From a virus, in the IMG/VR virus record IMGVR_UViG_3300023174_000334, positions 1 through 39,532 of that record: 39,532 bases of DNA. One strand, given 5' to 3'. The notes under the pieces are model-generated. The model searched no databases, had not been told where the DNA came from, and saw only the letters and a list, made by a program, of their open reading frames with translations. The number at the start of each line of letters is the position of its first letter. Position 1 is the stretch's first letter. A program made the position numbers and the translations under genes. This document shows, piece by piece, positions 9,317-19,513 of the stretch.

Positions 9317-12300
9317 TAAATTACTCCGCTGCCTGGGGCAGTACGTAGATTAGTACTAGTCAATGCTTCAATCACATCAATATTGTCGATGGTTGCACCA
9401 TTGGCAAATATTTCATTGGGCTGACTGCGAATTTCATACAAGTCGCCAAAACTCTTTTGTTGGTCCAGGGGTACTAATACCACAGAACTGATGATAGTGC
9501 CTAACTGTCTATGCAAATATGCTGCCAGCTCTGAGAAATAGAACGTGTCACCAAAATTCCATTTGTCAATGCTGAAATATGCATTCATCTCTGCCAACAC
9601 TGAGCTTTTAATTTCACTGGTACTGGCTGTTGAATTCTGCGCACGAATAACTTTGATTGTGGCTCGCAGTTGTTGTGCTGCCTTGGGCCCAAACAGTGGT
9701 TTGAATATCACAGGATTCACAATGATATTGTCTGAGATCATTTTGTAATCTTGTAAGTTTTGGTATTCTGTAGTGAGCTCATCAATTGTGGGCAAGTTTG
9801 GTTGTGGCACAGTGCCAGTGGTGTCTCGCAACCAATTTTGATAGGCGGTATAATAGCTCAGGGTCACAACATACAAGTCAATGATGTTGGTTGTTCCTGG
9901 ATCAATTCTATTTGTCAGTGGGCTGTTGTGGCGATACTGGAAATACAATGCTTGACGTCCAGTCCTAGCTATCCATCCTGATACTGCGATAATAGTTCTC
10001 ACACCTGTGACTGAAATACTTAGTTGATAAAATGCCTGATCAGTGTAGGCATAAAATACTTGTCCTGGCGTCCATTCGGTTTTGGCCAATTCAATGTCAT
10101 CCAGTGTGGCATAGTCATAATTCACAATGCCTGGTTCTACCAACAAGTAACGTTGTAAATTGTCAAAGTCCACTGTTTGTTGTAGGAACACAAAAGGCCC
10201 TGACGGTGAAGCTGGTCCCACAATTTCGTCAAAGAAGTCTGGATTGTCTGGCACCCCATCATTGTCTGAGTCGCGATAACTTACTAGTACTTGGAAGTCA
10301 TCAACATAGCCATCGCTTTCCACAGGTTGTCCAATAATTGTGGTATAGATATCACCTGGCAATGGTTGTGTTGAATTAGGCTGTGTGTTTACTGCCAACA
10401 CATTGACAAAATCTTTGATGATTGTACCTGTGCGGCTGTCATACACCAATTGGTCTTCGTAGAAGAAGAAACGAGTTTGCAACACTGATCCAAAGTTATA
10501 ACTCAACCCACGAAATGTGATTGTGTAGTTTTGATTTTGTACCACAAATTGTATCATCCAAGACGCATCAAGATTGGCGCCTGAGGTATTGCCAGCGTAC
10601 TGCTGACTCCAAGGTGCAGGATGATTGGGTCCAGTATAAGCATCAAGATTGGTACTGGTTATGATATACCAGGTGTAAGGCGTGCCAGTTATGCTACCAT
10701 TGCTGTCGTATCCCAGGCCAAAATTGCGATACAACAACAGTTGCTCGGTTACAGCTTGTTCTACTGAGTTAGGCAAGTCTGTGACAAACAACGGAATAAT
10801 AGTATCAACAATGGCGCCTGTGGGTACAAAGTTATTGATTGTGACAGGTCCTGCCCCAGAAGTTAAATTGCCTCGACCGCCATTGTATCCATCTCCTATG
10901 ATGAGTTGTGGACTGGCCCAAATTTCCATGCGTTCATCTGCTCGCATGGGGGTGCCTTGCACCAGTCTGTTGTTACGGTCAAAGTAGTAACCTGTGGGTG
11001 GAACAAACTTGATCAAGCTGCCAGGAATCACGTACTGAAACATTGTGGTGGTGGTTGTTCCAATGGGAATGGGTGTACCATTGGGCCAGGTAGCACTGGT
11101 TGTGGTATTTCTAAAATAGCCAGTGGTTTCATTGGCCATTGTGGTGCTTTGATTCCAGGTGTATCCACTCAACCAAGTGATTCCTGTTGGCTGAGTAGTA
11201 GAAGTAATTCTTGGAAAGTTTTGGTAGTAAAACTGTTTGACTGTGGGGCCAATCAATGCTGGTTGCAATTGATTGGTAATAACGTCAGCAATATCATTAC
11301 GATTGGTCCAGGAAAACAATATGGTAGGCAAGATATTTTGACGCCATATCCCGCCATCACTGCTGAATGTGTTGGTGCTTGAATACTTGCCTGTGTTGTC
11401 CACAAGGTCAAGGTATCGACTGGTGCCAATTGACGCACGATTCAATGCCTTTGATTTGATGATTGAATTGTAAGCAGTGTATGGAAAGAGGTTGTAGTCT
11501 TCTCCGTTGACCATGCGGTTTTGTGTGTAGTAACGGGCAGGGGCACGTTGTTTGATTTCAGCAATGGGTTCACGTGCTTGACTGTTGCTCACAGGACGTG
11601 TGATACCGCAGGTGAATGTAATAGTTTGCAAGTTGCCATTGCGATCAGTATAACTGATGGGCAACACAACGTTTTGCATTTCTTCAGGATTGATAATGTA
11701 TTGCAAACCATTACTTGCACGAACATACGCACGGAAAATGCCCACAGGAATTTCGCTGAACACTCCATCACCAAACACCATGGTGATTTGATCATTGGCT
11801 CGACTTGTGACTGAGTACACTGGTTGCAATGCATTGTCACGTTGTGCGGCAGCGGTATAAACATTGTCTACATATTGCCATTGTCTATTGATAGTGCCCA
11901 CATTGTCTAGCTGGAACAACCAACGGTCTTCGTTGTTGATACCTTCTATGTTGATGTCCACAGTGCGGTTGGCCACACGTTCAGCCAAGTTGAAATCTTG
12001 ATTCTGCAACACGCCTTGTTTGAACAAAAAGAAATATCCTGTGTTGGCTGATTGAAAGCCCAGTTGATCATTTCTAAACAACACATTGAATACTGTGTTG
12101 GGAGTGGGAGCTGGTTCGTACACATAATCACGTCCCACTGATGTTGAAGTCATGGCCTCAAATGGCATGTTCACATTGTCAACTGTGGCAGAATAAGGAA
12201 TCACAGGCAAGAAGCCAGGTACAAAATTGATTGCGTATTCGTCAGTTCTCACACCCAGAATGGTTTGACGATTACCTGGACGACCTACTTTTTGACTGTC

Positions 12301-12795
12301 TATCAATGACGCATTGATGATGGCTGTGAACTGTTCTTGCCAGTCGTTGTTGGTGGGGTCTGCCCAATTTACTGTGACATTGGCCAGATTGACACCGTTG
12401 TAGTCCACTACGTTTTCAGTGGTAGACACATTGAATACTTTGAGAAAACCTTCAGCGGCTGTGTTGCGTTTGGCTGTGTAACTCACTAGGTTTGCCAGGC
12501 GCACCACACTATCTCTACGTTCAGCAGTGTCCATGTAATTTTCACGAGTGTTTAAGTCTGTGCGAAACGCCAGTGCTTGCCCCATAAATGCCATGACGTC
12601 AAGCAAAGCAATAAATTCACTGGATTCAATGTAGTCATTGAATGTTTCAGGATAGTACAAACGCAGGTAATCAATGAAACTTTTGCGCAGTGTTTCAAAG
12701 TCATAGCTTTGAAAGTCAGCTTCGCGATAGGTTTGATAGATCTGTTTCCAATCTTCTACGCCGAATATCGCTGTTTGTCTTGTGGTTGTTGCCAT
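9316..12795 (-). CDS. 6: Baseplate wedge protein gp6
   Basis: Encodes 1159 residues. The N-terminal 130 residues are typical of T4-family gp6: a helical segment with FETLRKSFIDYL, then a block around FIALLDVMAFMGQALAFRTDLN and REN. T4 gp6 dimers form the ring of the baseplate wedge and bind gp25, gp53 and gp7. The T4 protein is about 660 residues, so this one is nearly twice as long, with extra beta-rich, Thr/Asn-rich sequence in the middle and C-terminal parts. The start ATG lies 47 bp after the gp25 stop and about 20 bp downstream of a late-promoter-like box. The stop overlaps the start of the giant gene (TAATG), which suggests coupled translation. Confidence 0.92.
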   Translation of the reverse strand: MATTTRQTAIFGVEDWKQIYQTYREADFQSYDFETLRKSFIDYLRLYYPETFNDYIESSEFIALLDVMAFMGQALAFRTDLNTRENYMDTAERRDSVVRLANLVSYTAKRNTAAEGFLKVFNVSTTENVVDYNGVNLANVTVNWADPTNNDWQEQFTAIINASLIDSQKVGRPGNRQTILGVRTDEYAINFVPGFLPVIPYSATVDNVNMPFEAMTSTSVGRDYVYEPAPTPNTVFNVLFRNDQLGFQSANTGYFFLFKQGVLQNQDFNLAERVANRTVDINIEGINNEDRWLFQLDNVGTINRQWQYVDNVYTAAAQRDNALQPVYSVTSRANDQITMVFGDGVFSEIPVGIFRAYVRASNGLQYIINPEEMQNVVLPISYTDRNGNLQTITFTCGITRPVSNSQAREPIAEIKQRAPARYYTQNRMVNGEDYNLFPYTAYNSIIKSKALNRASIGTSRYLDLVDNTGKYSSTNTFSSDGGIWRQNILPTILFSWTNRNDIADVITNQLQPALIGPTVKQFYYQNFPRITSTTQPTGITWLSGYTWNQSTTMANETTGYFRNTTTSATWPNGTPIPIGTTTTTMFQYVIPGSLIKFVPPTGYYFDRNNRLVQGTPMRADERMEIWASPQLIIGDGYNGGRGNLTSGAGPVTINNFVPTGAIVDTIIPLFVTDLPNSVEQAVTEQLLLYRNFGLGYDSNGSITGTPYTWYIITSTNLDAYTGPNHPAPWSQQYAGNTSGANLDASWMIQFVVQNQNYTITFRGLSYNFGSVLQTRFFFYEDQLVYDSRTGTIIKDFVNVLAVNTQPNSTQPLPGDIYTTIIGQPVESDGYVDDFQVLVSYRDSDNDGVPDNPDFFDEIVGPASPSGPFVFLQQTVDFDNLQRYLLVEPGIVNYDYATLDDIELAKTEWTPGQVFYAYTDQAFYQLSISVTGVRTIIAVSGWIARTGRQALYFQYRHNSPLTNRIDPGTTNIIDLYVVTLSYYTAYQNWLRDTTGTVPQPNLPTIDELTTEYQNLQDYKMISDNIIVNPVIFKPLFGPKAAQQLRATIKVIRAQNSTASTSEIKSSVLAEMNAYFSIDKWNFGDTFYFSELAAYLHRQLGTIISSVVLVPLDQQKSFGDLYEIRSQPNEIFANGATIDNIDVIEALTSTNLRTAPGSGVI

Positions 12796-12815
12796 TGTTT
12801 TTCTCGTCCGTGCTT

Positions 12816-12823
12816 TATTTATT
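12816..12823 (-). promoter_or_regulatory. Late-promoter-like box upstream of gp6
   Basis: The minus strand reads AATAAATA, matching 7 of 8 bases of the T4 late promoter box TATAAATA, about 20 bp before the gp6 ATG in the short gp25-gp6 gap. The gp55 gene at 22263 supplies the expected late sigma factor. A short AT-rich box can occur by chance. Confidence 0.5.
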
Positions 12824-12842
12824 GATAATAAAAACGGCGCAG

Positions 12843-13217
12843 TTATACGTAGCTGGCATTGCGTTGTTGTTGATCAAAGAATATGCTGAGTATTTCGGCA
12901 TTGGTAGTGTTGACTATGGTGATTGCAATTTGTATCATCATGCCATTTTCTTGAGGAAATACCTGTATGTCACTTAGTAATATTCTAGGATCGCCACCAC
13001 ACACACGTTGTATTTCGGCTCTGATGTCTTGTTGCAGTTGTTCCAGTTGATTTTCAAACAAAAACTCCCATATCACGGTGCCATAACCAGGGCGGCCAGG
13101 CAGCTCACCTTGACGAATGTTAAACGCATTCAACAGGTCTCGTTGAATCAATGGAAAATCAGTTAGAGTGAATTTCTTGTTTTGATTGATGGTGTTGAAG
13201 CCGATAAATGTGGTCAT
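12843..13217 (-). CDS. 25: Baseplate wedge protein gp25
   Basis: Encodes 124 residues, close to T4 gp25 (132). The sequence has the family pattern: an N-terminal strand region, a central RQGELPGRPGYGT followed by WEFLFE, and a helix (LEQLQQDIRAEIQRV) before C-terminal strands. gp25 is the conserved wedge core subunit shared by contractile tails, type VI secretion (TssE) and R-type pyocins. It joins gp6 and helps start sheath assembly. The gene follows the 589-residue gene by 21 bp and precedes gp6. No Shine-Dalgarno sequence is visible ahead of the ATG; a late-promoter-like box ends five bases upstream, so the message may be nearly leaderless. Confidence 0.95.
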   Translation of the reverse strand: MTTFIGFNTINQNKKFTLTDFPLIQRDLLNAFNIRQGELPGRPGYGTVIWEFLFENQLEQLQQDIRAEIQRVCGGDPRILLSDIQVFPQENGMMIQIAITIVNTTNAEILSIFFDQQQRNASYV

Positions 13218-13222
13218 GACAA

Positions 13223-13230
13223 TATTTATG
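13223..13230 (-). promoter_or_regulatory. Late-promoter-like box upstream of gp25
   Basis: The minus strand reads CATAAATA, a 7 of 8 match to the T4 late box. It sits in the 21-bp gap between the 589-residue gene and gp25, with its 3' edge five bases before the gp25 ATG. In T4, transcription starts about six bases after the box, which here would be at or next to the start codon. Confidence 0.5.
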
Positions 13231-13238
13231 GCTGAATT

Positions 13239-15008
13239 TTACCCGCCAGTTTCTTGAATTTTTGCCAATATTATTTTAAAGATGCGTAGTGCCCTGTCAA
13301 TGATGGCACGATCTTCGGCTATGTTGGCATTCAACTTTTCAAGTTTTAGCTGGAAGTTTGGATAATTCCCTGGGTCGTTAAAAATTTCAAGTCTAAGTGC
13401 AGTCACGTCATCTGATGCGTTGAACAAACCAATAGTTATAGGTTGTAGTCTTGCAGCCAATGCACCTATTTCTGCTCTGGTCAATGTGCTGGTTCCAGCT
13501 GCTGAATCGATCTTGGCGTTGGCGGTGTCTCGGATTTCCTGAAGTGTAGTCACTAGTTTTATAACTTCAGCTTTGATTTCTTTGTATCTGTCCAGCCAAA
13601 CAGTCTTAATTTTTTCGTTGCCGTAGTCAGTGCTGGGCACCTTGTCGTTGCCCACAACTCTAGTGGCAGCCGCGTCAACTGTGGCTCGATTCACTGTGTT
13701 CTGCGCTTCTCCAGGAGGGGCCTGTTGCTTCACAGCATCATTGAGCTTTTGATCAGCAGTGCCCACAGCAAATTTTGCATCAGCAAATTTTTTGTCAAAA
13801 TCAGCTTGCTTGCCAGCAGGCAATTGCCCCTTGATCCAGTCCACACCCTCAGCTGATGATTTAGAAAAAACTGCTGCCAGGCCGCCTTGCTCTTTGGAGG
13901 TCAATTCTTTGATCGGCAGTCCAAACTGGCTGGCCACTGACAGCCCTTTGCTCATTAAATCTTGTTGGGTCAAATTTTGTGCCGCTGGACTACTCAACAG
14001 TCCATCAAGACTGTTGATTCCGCTTTTGCCAGTCCACACTGTAGGGCTTTTTAGTACATCAGTGAGTTCATTGGAGCCTTGACTGAGGAATTTGCTTGCA
14101 GTGCCTGGTTTGATCAAGCCTGCTGTTTCTAATTGTGTGGCATCAAGTCCAAACTTGCCTACTCCTGCCGCGTTGGTGAATTGACTAAAATCTTGTCCGG
14201 TTGCTGTGCCAACAGCGGCCACAGTGGCTCTGACATCAACTGTACTGAGTCCGGCCATGGGCATGACTGCGGCGGCTGTTTTTGCAAAGTCAGCTGTGTT
14301 GATACCATCAGTCACAGGTGTGCCAAACAAACTGCTAACTTTGCCCACTGTGTCTTTGAGAATGCCTCCAGCAACACCCACTGCACCAGTAAGGCTGGTA
14401 CCTGTGGTGCCAGCCGCAATTGATTGTTTGGCTGTGTCTGCAATATTTTTGAAACTGTTTAACGCACCTTTGTCAGTGCCCGGAAACCCTGCAAATCCCT
14501 GTGAAAGTTCGGCTTTGGCAGCTTCAAGGCCGTCTTTGGCCTGTGTCTGTGCGCTGAGTACATCGCCGGGAGCAAATCCAGTGAGCCCACCTGCATCAGC
14601 TTGTTTTTTAAAAATTTCAAATGCTTGTTCTCGAGTCATGCCCGGCGGACCATTTAATGTGAAATTCTTTGATATTTCTGTGGGATCTGGTACTCCAAAC
14701 TGTTTGGCTATGGACGCGGCTTGAGCTTTTTCGGCGTCAGTCAGTGGTCTGTTTGGAGCAGTACTGGCTGGCGGATTGCCTTGTCGGCCACCATATGTTT
14801 TTCCGTCGTCTATTGGTCTGGAATTAGGTAATGGACCGAGTCCTCTGCGCAGACGCTCATTATTGGTTCTATCCCATATTATGGGATCGTTACCTGAATA
14901 TGTTAATTTGTCATCAGGTGTCTTGGCGTATAAGCCAGTCTCAAATGAGCTGGTTGCAGATCCAACTGACCCTTTGAGACTGTCCAGATTAAAATTAAAT
15001 TCGCTCAT
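13239..15008 (-). CDS. Ala/Gly-rich structural protein of unknown function
   Basis: Encodes 589 residues that I do not recognise as a named family. The first 110 residues are polar and Pro/Gly-rich. Residues from about 125 to 440 are Ala/Gly/Lys-rich and mostly helical, with several amphipathic segments (EQAFEIFKKQADAGG is one). The last 110 residues look like a coiled coil (KTVWLDRYKEIKAEVIKLVTTL and later helices). There is no signal peptide or membrane segment. The ATG overlaps the stop of the gp5-like gene (ATGA), and gp25 follows by 21 bp, so it is probably a virion or baseplate assembly protein produced with them. A hub-associated, tape-measure-like or chaperone role is possible but not shown. 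Confidence 0.75.
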   Translation of the reverse strand: MSEFNFNLDSLKGSVGSATSSFETGLYAKTPDDKLTYSGNDPIIWDRTNNERLRRGLGPLPNSRPIDDGKTYGGRQGNPPASTAPNRPLTDAEKAQAASIAKQFGVPDPTEISKNFTLNGPPGMTREQAFEIFKKQADAGGLTGFAPGDVLSAQTQAKDGLEAAKAELSQGFAGFPGTDKGALNSFKNIADTAKQSIAAGTTGTSLTGAVGVAGGILKDTVGKVSSLFGTPVTDGINTADFAKTAAAVMPMAGLSTVDVRATVAAVGTATGQDFSQFTNAAGVGKFGLDATQLETAGLIKPGTASKFLSQGSNELTDVLKSPTVWTGKSGINSLDGLLSSPAAQNLTQQDLMSKGLSVASQFGLPIKELTSKEQGGLAAVFSKSSAEGVDWIKGQLPAGKQADFDKKFADAKFAVGTADQKLNDAVKQQAPPGEAQNTVNRATVDAAATRVVGNDKVPSTDYGNEKIKTVWLDRYKEIKAEVIKLVTTLQEIRDTANAKIDSAAGTSTLTRAEIGALAARLQPITIGLFNASDDVTALRLEIFNDPGNYPNFQLKLEKLNANIAEDRAIIDRALRIFKIILAKIQETGG

Positions 15009-16507
15009 TTTGCTTGAATGGCTACTCCGGCTGGGACAGCAGGCGCACCGGGTGGCGGTGTAGGCTTGCCTTCTTCAAACTTTAACTTGGCATCAACTCC
15101 CAAGTTGTGATACGGATAAGGTTCGTGCGTGGGTGCTCTGGGCACAATGGTTTTTAGTGCCTTGGGGTCAGCTTCCCAGCCTTTGGCTGTGCTAAATTTT
15201 GTGTCATCAAGTTCAATTGTGGCAATAGGCTTGGGGGCCGTGACCGAAGCGGCAGCAGGACCATTTAGATCGATCCCGCCTGCTGTGAATTTCAAAGCGG
15301 TGCCGCCTGACCAACTTCCGTCAGCGCTTTGTAAACTTAGTGTGCCATCTGCTTTGACGCCCAAGGTGGCTTTGCTGTAGATTTTAAAATCATTTTGTGC
15401 AGTAATGCTTAAATCAGTTGCGGCTTCTATTGCAGTGCTTGCCTCGCTTTTGACTTGTATGTTGCGTCCAGCGTACATGTTGATATCACGATCGGCGTGC
15501 ATGTTGATGTCACCATTGGTACGAATATTCACTGAGTTGGTTGAGAACACATCCACTGTGCCTTCTGCACCAAACTCCAACCATGTTTGACCATTGGCAT
15601 GTGTGATGTAGAAAAAGTTGCCTGTGTCATTCATAGTGATTTGATGACCTTTGGCTGTTCGCAGTCTGAACAATGCGTTGGCACCATTAAGGTCACCATC
15701 ATCCATCACAAGAGTGTGTCCGCCCATGCGACCTATGACTTGTGCATCTTGTGGTTTTAGTTCGTTGCTTTGTATTTTTTTCAGTATGTCATTGGGCTTC
15801 ATACCACCTTGATAGATGGGTATACCGGGTGTTGAGATTCCAAACACTTTGCTGGGAGTTTCACGTTGGCTGCTGCTACGTATTGGGCCACGTTCAATGT
15901 CTCGGTTGAGACCTTGTTGAAACAATGCGCTGGCCACCACAGTGTGAACTGGTTTGATTCCATCAAAAAATTTGGGTGAGTTTATTAGGTCAATGTTGTT
16001 GGTATTGATTTCTGTGACTGGTAACAATTCGTCATTGGCAAAATATGCTTCTTGATTTTTGTTGGTTGTGGCGTATAATTCACTGCTGCCGATGGCCGGT
16101 ACCATATGCCCTAGGCCATTGCCGGGTACCACACCAATATAGTAACCCAATTGACGGTCACCATTGGCAAACACACACAACACAGTAATACCAATGTCTG
16201 GGGGAGTAAACCACATGCCATATGCATTTTGATTCTGAGCAAATTGACCAATTCCATTGCCAGAGGTGTTGCCAGCTGGAGTATATCCATAAAACCCTGG
16301 CAAATATCTCACTGTGACCCATTTGCTCGAATCTTCAGAGTCGCCACCACCAAATGTTTCAATGTACACTTGCAAACGACCAGCTCGGGTTGGATCCACA
16401 TTGTTTTTGACCACGCCATAGAATGGTCCAAACTCAGTGGGGGTTCCGCCACGGTCTGGTTTGTAGTTCTGAGGTGTACCTCTACTGCGTTGTAGTTCTT
16501 CTGACAT
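15005..16507 (-). CDS. 5: gp5-like baseplate central spike protein, no lysozyme domain
   Basis: Encodes 500 residues. Residues about 25-130 resemble the gp5/VgrG OB-fold (GPFYGVVKNNVDPTRAGRLQVY, a WVTVRYLPG strand, then PPDIGITVLCVFANGD and YYIGVVPG). Residues about 260-400 are short repeating strands (HADRDINMYAGRNIQVKS type) as in the trimeric beta-helix of gp5C and VgrG spikes. The T4 protein carries a lysozyme domain between these parts. Here residues 130-260 show no catalytic lysozyme pattern, as in several marine T4-like phages. The C-terminus is Pro/Ala-rich. An AAAGG Shine-Dalgarno sequence precedes the ATG, eight bases after the hub gene. It should form the needle at the tip of the tail. 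Confidence 0.85.
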   Translation of the reverse strand: MSEELQRSRGTPQNYKPDRGGTPTEFGPFYGVVKNNVDPTRAGRLQVYIETFGGGDSEDSSKWVTVRYLPGFYGYTPAGNTSGNGIGQFAQNQNAYGMWFTPPDIGITVLCVFANGDRQLGYYIGVVPGNGLGHMVPAIGSSELYATTNKNQEAYFANDELLPVTEINTNNIDLINSPKFFDGIKPVHTVVASALFQQGLNRDIERGPIRSSSQRETPSKVFGISTPGIPIYQGGMKPNDILKKIQSNELKPQDAQVIGRMGGHTLVMDDGDLNGANALFRLRTAKGHQITMNDTGNFFYITHANGQTWLEFGAEGTVDVFSTNSVNIRTNGDINMHADRDINMYAGRNIQVKSEASTAIEAATDLSITAQNDFKIYSKATLGVKADGTLSLQSADGSWSGGTALKFTAGGIDLNGPAAASVTAPKPIATIELDDTKFSTAKGWEADPKALKTIVPRAPTHEPYPYHNLGVDAKLKFEEGKPTPPPGAPAVPAGVAIQAK

Positions 16508-16515
16508 GTGTGCCT

Positions 16516-19512
16516 TTAGTTATCTCGTGCGCCCTTCTGGGGGCTGTATAAATTGTAGGTTTGATTGACTCGCCCAGGTGCAACTGGTGGCGGAGCGCCT
16601 GCTGGAGTGGTCCACAAATTGTAGCCTTGGTTGGCTCTCACTGTGCCAGGTGTGGACACAGCATCAGTTGCAGACGGACCCACAGTGACTCCATTGCTGG
16701 TTGGAGGCAGTGCTGGAGGCAACGGCCCAATTGGGAATCCCAATGCTGGGGGGAAAGGAGCACTGGCACTGGTGGTATTTGGCAATGGTAGACCTGGTGC
16801 CAGTTTTGCACCTGCAGCCAAAAACGATTGAGCAGATGTTCCTGTGGCTGCTGTAATTTGTGAAGCTAGTGTGTCTGGTAATGCCCCAACCCTGCCGCTG
16901 ACACCGCCAGCAGCGGCAATGGCCGCGCTGATATTTGGTGATGACGATCTTTCAGCTGTTGAGGCTGAGGTAGCATTCCCATCGCGTCCACCGTTGGGAC
17001 TACCGGGTGTTGTTGCTGTGTCTGCACGATATGCCGCACCTGCTGCCGCCAGTGCATTGTTTTCTGCCGCCGCAGTGCTTGCGGCCACAGTGTTTTTCTT
17101 TGACGGGATTGGAAAGAAATACATGCTGCCTTCAATGGTCTGCTCAAATTTTCCTTGACGGAATTCACTTATGACTTTGGTGGCCTGATACACCGTGCTC
17201 TGTATTGGTTGTCTGGCTTCACCATTGGCACCCGAATATGGATCGGCCAGGCCTGTGGCTATGTTGTAGTCTTGTGGACGTTGCCAGGAAATTTCAAACA
17301 TGACCTGATTGGCATCAAAGTTTATGGTACCATCAGGAAAAAATGGGGAGTAACTGAATTCAGTAGCACTGACCCCACCAGCCAAATCACCTTGTTGTAT
17401 CCAACCGGGATCTCCAATGATGCGTACTTTGGTTCGAGACATGTCGCCGGGACTGTACAGCACTTCTGAAGCATTGGATGCGATTTCATTGCCTTTTTCG
17501 GCAGACCCTTGACGACTCTCTGAGCTGGCCGCCATGTAGGTGTATTTAGGCAGTTCTCTCATACTTGCAGTGAACTTTTCTCGCATTTTTGCCGCGGCAC
17601 TATCGTTGGGAGTTTTTCCAGTCACAGTAATGTTGTATAACCCGTTGAAGTTGGCCTGAAAATCCAATACCGCGGTGTTTTGCCCTGTGAACCAAAACGG
17701 ATAACTTTTATGTACTCCTCGAAATTTACTCACAGGAAAATATTTTGAGTCAAAGTTAGGCACTTCATATTCACTGATGATAAATCTTATTTTGTAGGAA
17801 TAGTCGTTGCGAAGATTGTCATACTCACCTTGTTCAGCTTCCATGTTGATTTTAAACCATTGCAATGGTTTAGTGCGATCTGGATTTAATGATTCTGTAC
17901 CTTCTTCTTCGTTGTACGTGGTAAGAGCTTGATCATAGATATAACTGCTGTTGCGTATGGCCAAGTCAATGGCTTGCACCACTTGCATACCGGCAGTGAC
18001 ACTCCAGTTGCGACTGCTGATGTTCATTGCATTGGTCTCAGGCGAAATAGCCTGGTTAGCATTTTTACTGGCAGCGGTGCCCATGCCGGTTTGATTTTGT
18101 TCAACCTTTGCGCCTGGCAATCTAATTTGAGCGTCACGAATATTTTGTTTGCCATCGCGTCCGGCTACAAAAACCAGTTCATATGTGTCAGCTTTGCGAT
18201 ATATCTGCTCTGTGACCAATCTTTGTTGAAATTCATTCATGGCCCCCATTAGTCCCAGCTTGATAATTTTTTTGTCGGCAGCAGCATTGGCCTTGGGTGG
18301 CGAATTGTTGGCCCAGCTGGCTGCTAGAGCATTGTTGTCAGTGGCTGCTCGACCACCAGGTTGAGTTGATGCCCAGCCAGCTGCCAAGGCATTGTGTGCA
18401 GTGGTACTTTGACCAGGCGCATCAGCTGGAGCATTGCCCGAACTGTACACTGCATTGCCTCCCAACAGCTCGCCCACACTGGCTGCGGTCAGTTGCACAT
18501 CATACGGCACTGTGCCACGCCGTGTACCACCAGCCACCATTTGGTTGATGGGTGCGCAGTCAAATTCATACGTGACCAGTTTTGATCCCACACTCCAGTT
18601 GATTTTTTTAATGATAAAAGGAATAAATTTTTCCACCACAGCATTGGGATCTGTGAGCCCAGTGGCTGGATCCAAGGCACCAACTTTGACAAGGTTGCCT
18701 TTTTCATCATATCCGTACCAACGCAACACCATGAGATATGCTGTGGCAGTGTAGTTGATGGGTTGATTCTCTCCAGCAGTTTGTCCCATGTCTTGCACAG
18801 CCGCATACAGTCGATCCAGCAAGGTGATGTTGCCTGGCTCAATCACTGTGAATTTTAGACTGGTAACCATGTGTGCTGCCTGTGTTTGACGACCAGGCAA
18901 GGCATTGTCCAGGGTGATGGAATCAATGTAAAAGTCTTGTGGGAACGCAGGATTGCGGCCGTAGTCTTGATCATTGAACTCTTGAGCAAACTCTGCGCCA
19001 GGATCTTGACCATTGACTGAGCCTGTGCCTTTGCCCAAAAACCCACCAACATTGGTAGGAGCACCACCTGATTGAAACAACAAATTATAACCGTTGATGT
19101 TTTTTTTCTTGCTGCGAAGCAATCTTGTGTATTGTCTGGTGCTCATCAAGTACACACTGGCAGAATAAGTGTAGCTGGAAAAACGATCCAACACGTTGGG
19201 TTGTGGTTCTATTGCTCCGTCAGCATTGAGATTGCCTTGTTTGATGGCATTTTGTTGAGGAGTACTGGACCCAGCTGCTGATCCACCCGCGGCTGCAATG
19301 GCCGCGCCCATGTTGTAAGTTTGTGGGTTGTTGTCGTTGGCTAGGTTGTTGTTTTTCTGAATAGATGTGAGAATGTTGGTGTTGGTCTGATTTACAAAAT
19401 CTTGACCAGTCTGTTCAGCACCAGGTGCAGACTTGATATAGTCGCCAATCTGGCGGCGTTGTTCTGCCGCATTGTCTGGCAATACTGGTGGGGCTGCTGG
19501 TCCGTAAGCCAT
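16516..19512 (-). CDS. Large baseplate hub structural protein (gp27 position)
   Basis: Encodes 998 residues between gp53 and the gp5-like spike, the place expected for a hub protein that holds the spike. Residues about 110-370 and 490-720 look folded, with many aromatic strands (SSYTYSASVYLMSTRQYTRLL; TATAYLMVLRWYGYDEKGN). They are separated by Ala/Asn-rich linkers that contain repeats: AAIAAAGG occurs near residues 70 and 875, NALAAGWA/NALAASWA occurs twice around 375-400, and the C-terminus repeats an NQxYNL motif. The low-complexity parts may be flexible. I assign hub function from position and size; no specific gp27 motif was identified. The ATG is one base after the gp53 stop. Confidence 0.75.
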   Translation of the reverse strand: MAYGPAAPPVLPDNAAEQRRQIGDYIKSAPGAEQTGQDFVNQTNTNILTSIQKNNNLANDNNPQTYNMGAAIAAAGGSAAGSSTPQQNAIKQGNLNADGAIEPQPNVLDRFSSYTYSASVYLMSTRQYTRLLRSKKKNINGYNLLFQSGGAPTNVGGFLGKGTGSVNGQDPGAEFAQEFNDQDYGRNPAFPQDFYIDSITLDNALPGRQTQAAHMVTSLKFTVIEPGNITLLDRLYAAVQDMGQTAGENQPINYTATAYLMVLRWYGYDEKGNLVKVGALDPATGLTDPNAVVEKFIPFIIKKINWSVGSKLVTYEFDCAPINQMVAGGTRRGTVPYDVQLTAASVGELLGGNAVYSSGNAPADAPGQSTTAHNALAAGWASTQPGGRAATDNNALAASWANNSPPKANAAADKKIIKLGLMGAMNEFQQRLVTEQIYRKADTYELVFVAGRDGKQNIRDAQIRLPGAKVEQNQTGMGTAASKNANQAISPETNAMNISSRNWSVTAGMQVVQAIDLAIRNSSYIYDQALTTYNEEEGTESLNPDRTKPLQWFKINMEAEQGEYDNLRNDYSYKIRFIISEYEVPNFDSKYFPVSKFRGVHKSYPFWFTGQNTAVLDFQANFNGLYNITVTGKTPNDSAAAKMREKFTASMRELPKYTYMAASSESRQGSAEKGNEIASNASEVLYSPGDMSRTKVRIIGDPGWIQQGDLAGGVSATEFSYSPFFPDGTINFDANQVMFEISWQRPQDYNIATGLADPYSGANGEARQPIQSTVYQATKVISEFRQGKFEQTIEGSMYFFPIPSKKNTVAASTAAAENNALAAAGAAYRADTATTPGSPNGGRDGNATSASTAERSSSPNISAAIAAAGGVSGRVGALPDTLASQITAATGTSAQSFLAAGAKLAPGLPLPNTTSASAPFPPALGFPIGPLPPALPPTSNGVTVGPSATDAVSTPGTVRANQGYNLWTTPAGAPPPVAPGRVNQTYNLYSPQKGARDN

Positions 19513-19513
19513 G

